Assembly (NCBI GenBank): GCA_021817455.1
Contig: JAKAUW010000014.1
Span: 1-42,024 of the forward strand
Source of the DNA: Thermoplasmata archaeon
Lineage (GTDB): Archaea; Thermoplasmatota; Thermoplasmata; Thermoplasmatales; Thermoplasmataceae
DNA: 42,024 nt
Direction: 5' to 3'
Made by a program: the position numbers and the translations under genes. Below are positions 8,406 to 16,882 of this stretch, piece after piece (the first letter of the stretch is position 1; every line of letters starts with the position of its first letter). Below the pieces are notes generated by a model that saw only the letters and a list, made by a program, of their open reading frames with translations, ran no database searches and was not told the origin of the DNA.

Positions 8406-9791
8406 ATGCCGCAGGTAAGCTACAAGACGGTTTCACAGATTTCCGGTCCGCTTGTATTCGTGGAAAAAATAGACAATGCCGCATACAACGAGCTCGTTGA
8501 AATCACACTTGAAAACGGGGAAAAGAGGACAGGTCAGGTGCTTGATACAGGCAAGGGACTGGCAGTAGTACAGGTGTTTGGACAGACCTCAGGCATGAGC
8601 GTTAAGGGCACAAAGGTAAAATTCCTTGGCAACACAGCCAGAGTATCTGTATCAGATGACATGCTGGGACGGATATTTAACGGCCTTGGCGAGCCTATAG
8701 ACCACCTTTCTCCCATAGCGAGCAAGGAAAGGGTTGAGATTGTGGGAAATGCTATCAACCCGTATTCAAGGGAAGAGCCATCAGAATTCATTGAGACTGG
8801 TATATCCACAATCGACGGAATGAACACGCTCGTTAGGGGGCAGAAGCTTCCCATATTTTCAGGCTCTGGACTTGCGCACAACAGGCTTGCGGCACAGATT
8901 GCAAGACAGGCCAAGGTCCTTGGCAGCGATGAGAACTTTGCTGTAATATTCGGCGCAATGGGTATCACCAGTGAGGAAGCAAACTACTTCGTGAATGAAT
9001 TTACCAAGACCGGCGCAATCTCAAGGTCAGTTCTTTTCCTTAACCTTTCATCCGACCCGAGCATGGAAAGGATCATCCTTCCAAAGGTTGCACTCACAAC
9101 AGCTGAATACCTTGCATATGAGAAGGAAATGCACATTCTGGTTATCCTTTCAGACATGACCAACTACTGCGAAGCCCTGAGGGAAATATCATCAGCAAGG
9201 GAAGAAGTTCCAGGAAGAAGGGGTTTCCCGGGCTACATGTACACTGATCTTTCAACCATATATGAGAGGGCAGGTAAGATCAGGGGCAAGAACGGCTCCA
9301 TCACCCAGATTCCAATCCTCACCATGCCAGGTGACGATATCACTAACCCGATACCTGACCTTACAGGATACATTACAGAGGGCCAGATCGTGCTGAGCAG
9401 GGACCTCCAGAGGAAGGGAATTTACCCACCAGTGGATGTTCTGCCCTCACTTTCAAGGCTAATGAACCAGGGAATCGGGAAGGGCCGGACAAGAGAAGAT
9501 CACAGAGGAGTGGCAGACCAGCTCTACGCAGCCTATGCAAACGGAAAGGATCTCAGGTCACTCAGTGCAATTGTGGGAGAAGAGGCACTTGGTGCAAACG
9601 ACAGGATGTACCTCAAGTTCGCGGATGAGTTTGAGAAGAGGTACGTGAACCAGGGCATATACGAGGACAGATCCATTGAAGACACCCTGGGAATCAGCTA
9701 CGATCTCATGTCCATGCTTCCGGAAGGGGACATGAAGAGACTTAAGACAGACTTCATTAAGAAATATGGAAAGTGGAACAAGGAGGAATAA
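8406..9791 (+). CDS. atpB: A-type ATP synthase subunit B (non-catalytic)
   Basis: The 461-residue regulatory nucleotide-binding subunit that alternates with A in the A3B3 hexamer. It shows [13 protein letters not shown] at the N-terminus, [36 protein letters not shown] (a degenerate P-loop in two adjacent segments, as usual for B), the [29 protein letters not shown] block and [25 protein letters not shown]. It starts one base after the atpA stop codon, and its stop overlaps the atpD start (TAATG). Confidence 0.97.
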   Translation: MPQVSYKTVSQISGPLVFVEKIDNAAYNELVEITLENGEKRTGQVLDTGKGLAVVQVFGQTSGMSVKGTKVKFLGNTARVSVSDDMLGRIFNGLGEPIDHLSPIASKERVEIVGNAINPYSREEPSEFIETGISTIDGMNTLVRGQKLPIFSGSGLAHNRLAAQIARQAKVLGSDENFAVIFGAMGITSEEANYFVNEFTKTGAISRSVLFLNLSSDPSMERIILPKVALTTAEYLAYEKEMHILVILSDMTNYCEALREISSAREEVPGRRGFPGYMYTDLSTIYERAGKIRGKNGSITQIPILTMPGDDITNPIPDLTGYITEGQIVLSRDLQRKGIYPPVDVLPSLSRLMNQGIGKGRTREDHRGVADQLYAAYANGKDLRSLSAIVGEEALGANDRMYLKFADEFEKRYVNQGIYEDRSIEDTLGISYDLMSMLPEGDMKRLKTDFIKKYGKWNKEE

Positions 9792-10435
9792 TGGCACAGA
9801 CTGAGCTAAAACCCACAAGGATTGAACTCATTCGAACCAGGAAAAGGATCAAGCTGGCCAAGAGAGGATTAGATCTCCTGAAGATGAAGAGGTCATCTCT
9901 TGTTATGGAGTTCTTCAGCATCAGCCGAAGTGTCAAGGGCCTCAGGGAGAATCTGAGATCTGATATAGGGGACGCACTGGATACCCTGAAGGCAGCGGAA
10001 ATCATATCGGGTACCATGAACCTTGAAAGGATCGCATACATGTCAGCTGATTCAACGGTAGGGGTGAACCTGAAGAACGTCATGGGCGTCAGGATACCGG
10101 AACTCAGCAGGAACTACAACCAGACTATACTTTCTAACCAGTACAGGGCCATATCTGTTCCCACAGCAGTCAATGACGCAATAAAGAAGTTCGAGAATAT
10201 TTACACTCAGATAGTGGAGATTGCAGAGAAGGAAAACTCAATGAGGAAGCTTCTACACGAAATTGACAAGACAAAGAGGCGTTCTAATGCCATTGAGAAC
10301 ATACTGATCCCCCAGCTAACATATTCAGCGAAGATCATAAGGATGAGGCTGGATGAGATCGAGAGGGACATGTTCACTACACTGAAAATGGTAAAGAGAA
10401 AGATTAACAGGAAATCCCAGGAGGGAGTTGCCTGA
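9791..10435 (+). CDS. atpD: A-type ATP synthase subunit D (central shaft)
   Basis: A 214-residue, mostly helical protein forming the rotating shaft. The N-terminal KPTRIELIRTRKRIKLAKRG and the C-terminal NAIENILIPQL stretch are characteristic of the family. The ATG at 9791 overlaps the atpB stop and has a strong AGGAGG about seven bases upstream, so I reject the upstream in-frame GTG at 9773. Its own stop overlaps the start of the next small gene (TGATG). Confidence 0.95.
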   Translation: MAQTELKPTRIELIRTRKRIKLAKRGLDLLKMKRSSLVMEFFSISRSVKGLRENLRSDIGDALDTLKAAEIISGTMNLERIAYMSADSTVGVNLKNVMGVRIPELSRNYNQTILSNQYRAISVPTAVNDAIKKFENIYTQIVEIAEKENSMRKLLHEIDKTKRRSNAIENILIPQLTYSAKIIRMRLDEIERDMFTTLKMVKRKINRKSQEGVA

Positions 10436-10608
10436 TGAAGTACTGGAAGCAGCAGTTGAAGCTGGACAGGAACAGGATATTCACGAGGGAAGAACTCATG
10501 AGAAACAGGAATCTGAGGAGGTTCAAGAGGCTGAGGACATTCTTCCTCCTTTTCAATCCCATGGTGTCCGTGCTGCTGCTTACTATGCTATTTACAGGAG
10601 TGATCTGA
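10435..10608 (+). CDS. 57-residue basic single-span membrane protein inside the ATP synthase operon
   Basis: The ATG at 10435 overlaps the atpD stop, and the TGA ends one base before the atpH start, so the frame fits the gap exactly. The product begins MKYWKQQLKLDRNRIF. Its first 35 residues are extremely rich in Arg and Lys. Residues 36-57 (FFLLFNPMVSVLLLTMLFTG) form one hydrophobic helix. A GGAGGGAG ribosome-binding sequence lies 6-13 bases upstream. The positive-inside rule predicts a cytoplasmic N-terminus. I know of no standard subunit of this kind in archaeal ATP synthases. It may be a lineage-specific accessory or assembly factor. Confidence 0.7.
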   Translation: MKYWKQQLKLDRNRIFTREELMRNRNLRRFKRLRTFFLLFNPMVSVLLLTMLFTGVI

Positions 10609-10609
10609 A

Positions 10610-10933
10610 ATGGAAGATCTAGAAACACTCAAGGTAATCAAGGAAAAGGAAAACTCAATCAACGATGAAATTGCACTTCTCAAGAACGAGAAGGATAAGC
10701 AACTCCAGGAAATGGAAGCCCGGTTTGCATTGAAAGTGAAGGAAAACGAGGAGAGACTTAGGCTCCAGGCCACGAAAGAGGTCGCCGATGTCACCGTAGA
10801 GGCAAGGTCCAGGGCAGAAAGCATTGTTCTTGGAAGCAGGGAAAAGGCCGACAGGATGAAAATGAAGCTTTCAGACAGGGAAATAGAGAAGATAACGTCT
10901 GATTTGCTCAAATCCTATCTAGAGGGTATGTAA
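10610..10933 (+). CDS. atpH: A-type ATP synthase subunit H (peripheral stalk coiled coil)
   Basis: A 107-residue protein that is nearly all charged coiled coil (LKVIKEKENSINDEIALLK, EARFALKVKENEERLRLQ), as expected for AhaH/subunit H, which winds around subunit E in the peripheral stalk. It precedes atpI with a one-base overlap. In many archaea the H and I genes begin the operon; here they end it. Identification rests on composition, length and position, since the family is poorly conserved in sequence. Confidence 0.8.
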   Translation: MEDLETLKVIKEKENSINDEIALLKNEKDKQLQEMEARFALKVKENEERLRLQATKEVADVTVEARSRAESIVLGSREKADRMKMKLSDREIEKITSDLLKSYLEGM

Positions 10934-12954
10934 TGGCACTGATGCCGGAGAAGATGCTCAGGGTAAGGATCATCGGGTCCAACATGCGCAAGGACCACAT
11001 TATAACTGCTCTCCACGACGCAGGCATTATACAGTTGGAGACGGTGGAACCTGGGCTCACGAAGGCCATGGGACAGGCAAAACCTGGAGAACTGTACAGG
11101 AAAGTGAACAGGTATCTACAGATATACAGGGGATATGAGAACTTGCTGCCGCACATTCCTGTGAAAGGCACAAAGGCATTCGGCAGTATGGAAGAACTTC
11201 TCGCTGAAGCTTCAAAAATAGACCTCGAAGAAGAGCTGAAGGTGCTGAAGTCCAGGGAGTCGGATCTCCTCTCCGAGATAAAGGAGATAAACAACAGGCT
11301 TGAGGCAGTGTCCTCGCTCATGGGATTAAGTTATGACCTTTCAATTTTCAACGGCTCCACAATTTCCTCATACATTGCAAGGGGATTTGAGGATGGGGAA
11401 GCAGCATCAGCAATAAGGGAGAAGCTTCCTGATGCAACAGTTTTCAAGCTTCCCAACCAGTCAGTAGTTGTCACAATACCAGCAAAAAAGGATGCGGAGC
11501 TTGCCAGGGTGGCTTCAGAGCTGAAATTCTCAATTTCACACATTCCTGAGATGTCAGGAAAGCCGGAGGAATACAGCAAAGTCATGAAGGACAGGCTCGG
11601 CCTCAAGACAAAGGACCTCGATGAAGTCCACAAGGATCTCAGGGATCTTTCTGAGCAGTACTATGAACCTATAGCCCAGATCCGGGAACAGCTGGAGATT
11701 GAAAACAGGAAACTTGAGGTTTCAGACAAGCTCGCTTCCACTCAGGATTCATTTGCGCTTGAAGGATGGGTTCCCCAGAAGCATTACCAGTCCATGGTCA
11801 CCCTGGTCAACGGTGCCGCTGAAAACAGCGTAATAATAAAGACAGTGGACTCTAAGGAGGATCCGCCCACTCTGCTTTCAAACCCTAAGAGGTTCAAGGT
11901 CTTCGAGTTCTTTATCAATTTCTATTCACTTCCCAAGGAGTTTGAATTTGACCCTACAATGATTTTTGGCTTCATCTTCCCATTCTTCTTCGGGCTCATG
12001 GTTGGAGACTGGGGCTACGGGCTTGTAATCTTAGCCGGAGCAACCTGGATGAAAAGAAAGCTCACAACTCCCGGTGCCAGGACTATCCTCCCCAGGGGAC
12101 TCACCAATTTCGCTATGACCGTATTCGGAAAGAATGCGCTTCTGGTACTTGCCAGAACCCTTGTTCCAGGTGCTCTGGTTGCAATAGTTGTTGGATTGCT
12201 GTTCAACGGTTTCTTCGGCTTCCCGCTGCTTCCTGTAACTGTGTTTGAAGTTGCTCCGAAGTTCACGGCAAGCATCATGGGATTCCCACCTCAGCCCTCT
12301 ATTGTGCTCTTCCATCTTACCCTCGTGATACCAAAACTTCTCCTGTTGACAGGATACATAGGGCTTGCCATGGTTACATTCGGCCTGGTTCTTGGCCTTG
12401 CAAACGAGGCAAGGAGGAAGCACTGGAAGGGAGTTGGCGGAAAGATCGGATGGCTACTCATGGCCTGGGGGATCGCAATGTTCGGGCTTAACCTCATACA
12501 GCATTCCAGCAATTTCTCATTCAGTCTTGCAACAAACCCCGTTGCTCCAATTTCCCTTGGGGGATTCATAGTGGGCATAGTGGTAATGGCAGTATCTGAA
12601 GGCACGGGCGGGCTCATAGAGATACCCTCCATCATCAGCCATATACTCTCATATACGAGGATTCTGGGTATACTGCTTGCAGCGGTGTATCTGTCATATG
12701 TGCTTGACCTCATTTTCCTCAAGGGAGTTTCAAAAAGCCCTGCATTTGCCGCTATAGGTATACTTGTGCTCATACTTGGCCAGCTCTTCACAATAGGCAT
12801 AGCAATCCTTGAACCAGGAATACAGGGGGCGAGGCTTATTTACGTGGAATTCTTCTCAAAATTCTATTATGGCAACGGCAAGATATTCAGGCCATTCAAG
12901 ACCACAAGAAAATACACCACTCCAAAATTCAGCCTGGAAACAGCCAAGAAATAA
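10933..12954 (+). CDS. atpI: A-type ATP synthase subunit I (membrane stator, a-type)
   Basis: A 673-residue protein with two halves. The N-terminal cytoplasmic half (about 1-340) is a dumbbell with long coiled coils (EEELKVLKSRESDLLSEIKE), and the C-terminal half has about eight membrane helices. The membrane part begins near FEFDPTMIFGFIFPFFFGLMVGDWGYGL, a family signature. The essential stator arginine is most likely Arg576 in SYTRILGILL, facing the Glu58 of the K ring. It forms the ion half-channels. It is the last gene of the operon and converges with a small gene on the other strand two bases away. Confidence 0.95.
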   Translation: MALMPEKMLRVRIIGSNMRKDHIITALHDAGIIQLETVEPGLTKAMGQAKPGELYRKVNRYLQIYRGYENLLPHIPVKGTKAFGSMEELLAEASKIDLEEELKVLKSRESDLLSEIKEINNRLEAVSSLMGLSYDLSIFNGSTISSYIARGFEDGEAASAIREKLPDATVFKLPNQSVVVTIPAKKDAELARVASELKFSISHIPEMSGKPEEYSKVMKDRLGLKTKDLDEVHKDLRDLSEQYYEPIAQIREQLEIENRKLEVSDKLASTQDSFALEGWVPQKHYQSMVTLVNGAAENSVIIKTVDSKEDPPTLLSNPKRFKVFEFFINFYSLPKEFEFDPTMIFGFIFPFFFGLMVGDWGYGLVILAGATWMKRKLTTPGARTILPRGLTNFAMTVFGKNALLVLARTLVPGALVAIVVGLLFNGFFGFPLLPVTVFEVAPKFTASIMGFPPQPSIVLFHLTLVIPKLLLLTGYIGLAMVTFGLVLGLANEARRKHWKGVGGKIGWLLMAWGIAMFGLNLIQHSSNFSFSLATNPVAPISLGGFIVGIVVMAVSEGTGGLIEIPSIISHILSYTRILGILLAAVYLSYVLDLIFLKGVSKSPAFAAIGILVLILGQLFTIGIAILEPGIQGARLIYVEFFSKFYYGNGKIFRPFKTTRKYTTPKFSLETAKK

Positions 12955-12956
12955 TA

Positions 12957-13205
12957 TTAACCTGGTGTGCCCACACTCTTTTCTTTTCCCAGTTTTACAT
13001 ACTTTCTCAAAGCTATTAAAGTCCACACAGCTTCTATGACCCCAAACGGCCAAGTTCCTGAAAGAAAACCGTACGCTGACGATCCAATGCATGTGAGCCC
13101 GAAGAGCAGTGTATAGATTCTTGACTTAGGCTCCAGCGAATAGAAAGCCATCATGACTGCCAGGTCAACGGCACCAAGTATATTGAGGGTTGAAAGCGGT
13201 TCCAT
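12957..13205 (-). CDS. Small membrane protein of unknown function, three to four helices
   Basis: An 82-residue hydrophobic protein with about three helices (roughly residues 7-23, 30-48 and 52-67), ending in a basic tail. The segment WPFGVIEAVWTLIALRKY resembles a motif seen in small bacterial and archaeal inner-membrane proteins of unknown function. The ATG at 13205 has a TTAAATTA TATA-like box about 27 bases upstream on the minus strand, fitting a leaderless start. Its stop lies two bases from the atpI stop on the opposite strand. No function can be assigned. Confidence 0.75.
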   Translation of the reverse strand: MEPLSTLNILGAVDLAVMMAFYSLEPKSRIYTLLFGLTCIGSSAYGFLSGTWPFGVIEAVWTLIALRKYVKLGKEKSVGTPG

Positions 13206-13257
13206 GGCTGAGAATTCAAAAGTAATTTAAGAATGCAGGGATTGCAAATGGATCCCA

Positions 13258-13710
13258 TTGGACCATGAAAAGCTGGCAGGCCTTGCCACTAAAATAGCTG
13301 CAGGAATCACTCCAAGAAAGTTCCCGGATGATTTTGCAGATCTAGAACCCCAGGGTGAGATTACAAGGATACCGAGGGGAAAGGAAGTGAGCATGTACAG
13401 GGAACTTGAGGGAGTCTTTGTAATGATCGACGGAAACAGGCTTTTCTTCAATCAGCCACCATTTGCCAAGTTCATATTCTATTGTGCAAAGGCCGGGATC
13501 ACGGAGGTTGCTGTCCCTGACGCCAAGGTTGCAAAGAAGGCCGTGAAGGCGCTGGAACAGGAGATCAGCAATGTCACATACAGGATCGAAAGCGAACTGG
13601 AAAACCTGAACCTCGGGGAAGGAGAGAAAAGGGAAACAATCCAGGCTGTTCTAGACAAACTTGGATTGGGCTATTACTCAGACATTGTATCCAGGGAAGA
13701 ATTGTGGTAG
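13258..13710 (+). CDS. Conserved-looking hypothetical protein (about 150 residues)
   Basis: A 150-residue soluble protein that I do not recognise. It has an N-terminal helix, a beta-rich middle (GEITRIPRGKEVSMYRELEGVFVMIDGNRLFF), then an alpha/beta segment EVAVPDAKVAKKAVKALEQEI and an acidic C-terminal helix pair. Codon use is like its neighbours (AGG arginine), which supports a real gene. The only in-frame start is TTG at 13258; the nearby ATGs at 13248 and 13265 are in other frames. A TTTAAG element near 13226 could be the promoter. It is convergent with the first UbiD gene. Confidence 0.7.
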   Translation: MDHEKLAGLATKIAAGITPRKFPDDFADLEPQGEITRIPRGKEVSMYRELEGVFVMIDGNRLFFNQPPFAKFIFYCAKAGITEVAVPDAKVAKKAVKALEQEISNVTYRIESELENLNLGEGEKRETIQAVLDKLGLGYYSDIVSREELW

Positions 13711-13731
13711 GCCGAGTAAGGGCCCTTTTCT

Positions 13732-15195
13732 TCAGTAACCGCTCCAGCGTGAACCCAGTTCCTTTTCCCACTTCTCATAGACTTCCTTTCTGAGATCGTC
13801 CCTGAGCATGCAGGTTTCAGAGAAACTGTCCATTCTTTCGTATGGCACAACAGCAAATATGATTCCCCTTGAATTTGTGTATTTGGAGGCAGGCACATCC
13901 TTTGGCCTCAGGGGATCAACCCCACTGGCCCAGCCTTTCTTTATAATCCCTATTTCCGAAGGGTCCGCCCTTGTGCACATGGCCCAAAGTACATCGTCCA
14001 TGTCGTAGGGATTGATATCATCGTCCACCACAACGACCCACTTTCCCATATATGCAGCGCTCCTTGTCTGGGAGGCAAGGTAACCTGCCTCTGTGGCGTG
14101 TCCCGGATATGCCTGCTTAATGCTGACATTGATGAACTGCCTCCCCACCCCGAATGGAGGCGTGTAAACACCCATCACGTTAGGAAGACCATTTTTTACC
14201 ATCTCGTCATAGACCAGGGCAGATCTCCACACACTTCTCCAGAAGGCATGATCGTTGTACGCTCCCTTTGACATGGCCGTGCCCAGCATAATGGCGTCGT
14301 TCCTGTGGTATAGGGCCTTAACCTCCACGAATGGCTTCTGCTTTGCATCGCTTGCATAATACCCGGTCCATTCGCCATGTGGCCCTTCCAGTCGGGTCTT
14401 GTCGGGGTATACAAAACCCTCGATGGCAATCTCCGCATCGGCAGGTATTGGCAGGCCTGTATACTTTCCCTTGATAACTTTGATCGGTTTTTTCCTGATG
14501 GCCCCGTAATATTCAAGTTCTGATACCCCTGTCGGGATTTCACTTCCAGCCAGGACGTATAAGAGTGGATCCGGGCCGAATACCATTACCACTGGCATTG
14601 GCTTGTTCTCCTTGAAGTACTTGTCCCTGTGGAATGCTCCGTGTTTTCCTCTCTCTGCGTTTATACCCACAGTATTCCTGTCGTAGAGTTGGGCACGGTA
14701 TGAACCAACGTTTATTGTTCCCGTGTCAGGATCATCGGTGATTACTGCAACGCCAGTGCCGATGAATCTCCCACCATCCTTTTCATGCCAGAAAGGGGTT
14801 GGAAATTTGAGCAGGTCCACTTTATCCTCTGTTTCCAAGTTCTCAAGAATGTGTCCCGATTCAACAACCTGGAACGGATATTTCTTCGTTTCTTCCTGCC
14901 ATGTGTTCGGTTTTCCCCTGAGGTCCTCTATGGTTTCCTTCAAGGTCAGTTCTGTATTGTTTCCGAAAGTAAGGTTGAATAGCTTTACATTTCCTACAGA
15001 GTTCACCAGGACCCGGAAGCCGGATTTCTCATATTCCTTGAGGTTCTGAAACAGCAACGCTGGGCCCTGGTTTTTGGCGTTAATCTGAGCTATGCCGGAT
15101 AGTTCCAGGTTCAGGTCCACGCCTTCCAGCACCTTAAGTTCATCCATTTCATCAGCTTGTTTCAGCCAGTCTCTCAAGTCTTCCCAGGATCTCAT
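13732..15195 (-). CDS. UbiD-family prFMN-dependent decarboxylase (copy 1)
   Basis: A 487-residue member of the UbiD family, which uses prenylated FMN to add or remove carboxyl groups on aromatic, heteroaromatic or alpha,beta-unsaturated acids. The catalytic triad known from Fdc1 (Arg-Glu-Glu) appears intact: Arg167 in NVGSYRAQL, and Glu270 and Glu275 in RLEGPHGEWTGYY with the usual four-residue spacing. Other family blocks are KFPTPFWHEKDGGRFIGT and VVVDDDINPYDMDDVLWAMCTR. I prefer the ATG at 15195, which has an ATTAAATT box about 31 bases upstream, over the in-frame GTG at 15204. It is closely related to copy 3 in this window (same length and block pattern). The substrate is unknown; cofactor could come from the UbiX at 33.2 kb. 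Confidence 0.93.
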   Translation of the reverse strand: MRSWEDLRDWLKQADEMDELKVLEGVDLNLELSGIAQINAKNQGPALLFQNLKEYEKSGFRVLVNSVGNVKLFNLTFGNNTELTLKETIEDLRGKPNTWQEETKKYPFQVVESGHILENLETEDKVDLLKFPTPFWHEKDGGRFIGTGVAVITDDPDTGTINVGSYRAQLYDRNTVGINAERGKHGAFHRDKYFKENKPMPVVMVFGPDPLLYVLAGSEIPTGVSELEYYGAIRKKPIKVIKGKYTGLPIPADAEIAIEGFVYPDKTRLEGPHGEWTGYYASDAKQKPFVEVKALYHRNDAIMLGTAMSKGAYNDHAFWRSVWRSALVYDEMVKNGLPNVMGVYTPPFGVGRQFINVSIKQAYPGHATEAGYLASQTRSAAYMGKWVVVVDDDINPYDMDDVLWAMCTRADPSEIGIIKKGWASGVDPLRPKDVPASKYTNSRGIIFAVVPYERMDSFSETCMLRDDLRKEVYEKWEKELGSRWSGY

Positions 15196-15407
15196 TGAAA
15201 TCACGCAAAAATGTCAGATAGGAATTTAATCCTTTTCCGGGTCATTCTGAAAGAATATCGTTTTGGACCCAATAATCCGGATAAGCGCCGGGAATTGCTT
15301 TTATGCCATGGTATCTGAAGCGATTGAACAAGAACTGGAGAAATTTAGTAAAGAAAAATAAAAAAAGGAAATTTTTGGTTGCTTTAAAATATAAGGGAAT
15401 GCAAAGA

Positions 15408-16682
15408 TCAAATCTTTGTTACATCCACACCCTTGGTTTCTTTCAGCCCAAAGACTCCAACCATCATGACTGCAGCACCGATGATCATTCCAGTGGACAT
15501 TGAGATTCCAAGGTGTCCACCACTTGCAACAAGGAGCTCAACGAAAATCGGAGCAAGCCCTCCTCCAAATCCTCTTCCTACCATATAGGCGAAGTTTGAT
15601 CCTGTGGCCCTCATCCTTGTCGGATATAGCTCCCCAAGCCAGACGCCGAATATGGCTGCAAAGCTGGACTGGAAGAAGTACAGCAGGAGATATGTCCAGA
15701 ATGACGGGTAGCTGGCCAGGTTTGTGAATCCAACTGCCTGGTATGCGGTGTACAGGAACGGGAAGATTACCAGGAATGAAACAACTCCAAACAGTATGGC
15801 TGCTTTCTTCCTTCCAAGGAAATCAACACTGGTTCCTATGATCACTTCAGCTATGATACCCACTAGAGAACCAATGGTGACTATTGTGGTGACCGGTGAG
15901 TGTGCAGCTATGAAGAACGAGGGGTAGAAAGTCTGCCCTGAGTAGAAGTAGAACATGAATCCGAAAACCATGATGGTTCCGAATATGGTCCACCTGAGGG
16001 TATCCTTTGAAAAGATTTCTGCCAGTGGGGATTTCAGCACTATGCTGGAAACATCCTTTCCTGTCTTCTTTGCCTCAACCTGCAGGAGCCATACTTTTGA
16101 CTCAGGCACGAAGAGCCGAAGCACCAGAAGCACCAGAGATATGATGCCCACGAACATGTAAGCGTATCTCCAGCCAGTTGCACCAGAAAAGTGTGCGAGG
16201 AAGTATCCCGCAGTCTGTGCACCTATTAAGCCACCAGCAGGGAACATTGCCTGAAGGAATCCACCTGCAAGCCCCTTTGACCTTTCGCCCCATGCCTCAT
16301 TAAGAAGCGAGAAGCCAACTCCCCACTCGCCTCCAAGCCCAAGGCCCGCAACAAACTGCAGGGCGAAAAGCTCATTCAGGTTTCCGGAGAAGCCTGTAGC
16401 TATTGTCGCCACCGAGAACAGCAGGATGGTGAAAACCAGTGCAGTCCTTCGGCCTAGCCTGTCAGCAACCCAACCAAATCCAATTCCTCCGACAACAGAA
16501 CCTACCAGTGCGGTACTCACTGCAATCAGTGCAGTTGTCCTACCAACACCAAAAGTGGTGCCGATTGCTGCAGCCAAAAAAGTAGTCAGCAACAGGTTGT
16601 ACCCATCAAAGAGATAACCCAGTGTGGCACCAAGATATGTTCTAGATTTCTCAGAACTTGTATAGCTTAAATTAGCCTCCAT
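15408..16682 (-). CDS. MFS transporter, aromatic-acid/carboxylate symporter type (copy 1)
   Basis: A 424-residue protein with 12 predicted helices. MFS loop 2-3 signature is GFGWVADRLGRR, and the GLGLGGEWGVGFSLLNEAW block is typical of the sialate/aromatic acid:H+ symporter branches of the superfamily. The first helix carries YLFDGYNLLLTTF, resembling the DGxD motif that matters for transport in aromatic acid symporters. An AT-rich TATA element at about 16704-16712 is centred 26 bases upstream of the ATG, supporting the start. It is divergent from the first Mo-hydroxylase operon and shares its end motif GLKETKG with the MFS protein at 37.8 kb, so these two are paralogues. Confidence 0.9.
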   Translation of the reverse strand: MEANLSYTSSEKSRTYLGATLGYLFDGYNLLLTTFLAAAIGTTFGVGRTTALIAVSTALVGSVVGGIGFGWVADRLGRRTALVFTILLFSVATIATGFSGNLNELFALQFVAGLGLGGEWGVGFSLLNEAWGERSKGLAGGFLQAMFPAGGLIGAQTAGYFLAHFSGATGWRYAYMFVGIISLVLLVLRLFVPESKVWLLQVEAKKTGKDVSSIVLKSPLAEIFSKDTLRWTIFGTIMVFGFMFYFYSGQTFYPSFFIAAHSPVTTIVTIGSLVGIIAEVIIGTSVDFLGRKKAAILFGVVSFLVIFPFLYTAYQAVGFTNLASYPSFWTYLLLYFFQSSFAAIFGVWLGELYPTRMRATGSNFAYMVGRGFGGGLAPIFVELLVASGGHLGISMSTGMIIGAAVMMVGVFGLKETKGVDVTKI

Positions 16683-16740
16683 TGAAGGGAGAACAATTTA
16701 ATTAATATTTAATTCTTGCTGACTGGAAATGACAAAAAAT

Positions 16741-16770
16741 CCATTATGAATTATAATGGGTAAATAATGG
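16741..16770. promoter_or_regulatory. Palindromic operator candidate in the MFS / Mo-hydroxylase divergent region
   Basis: CCATTATGAATTATAATGG (16741-16759) is a perfect inverted repeat with 7-base arms and a 5-base spacer. A third copy of the half-site, ATAATGG, follows at 16764-16770. It lies between the TATA box of the leftward MFS gene and that of the rightward Mo-hydroxylase operon (16850-16859), a suitable place to control both. Confidence 0.45.
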
Positions 16771-16882
16771 CTCATTTTTCTTTCCCAAATCACAAAATTT
16801 TCTGGAATAAATTGCGTATGGTGGATGCAATTCGGGTCGAGGCGAAACATTTTAGATACTTCTAGGGCTAACCTGACTTAGC

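Noticed and set aside
9773-9790. GTG start for atpD upstream of ATG 9791
   Set aside because: It would overlap the AGGAGG ribosome-binding site and atpB; the ATG is ideally spaced from that site and gives the family N-terminus.
15303-15503. ORF between UbiD copy 1 and MFS copy 1 on the plus strand
   Set aside because: It overlaps the 3' end of the MFS gene, has poly-Lys low complexity from an A-rich stretch, and resembles no family. I see nothing functional in 15196-15407 beyond the UbiD promoter.
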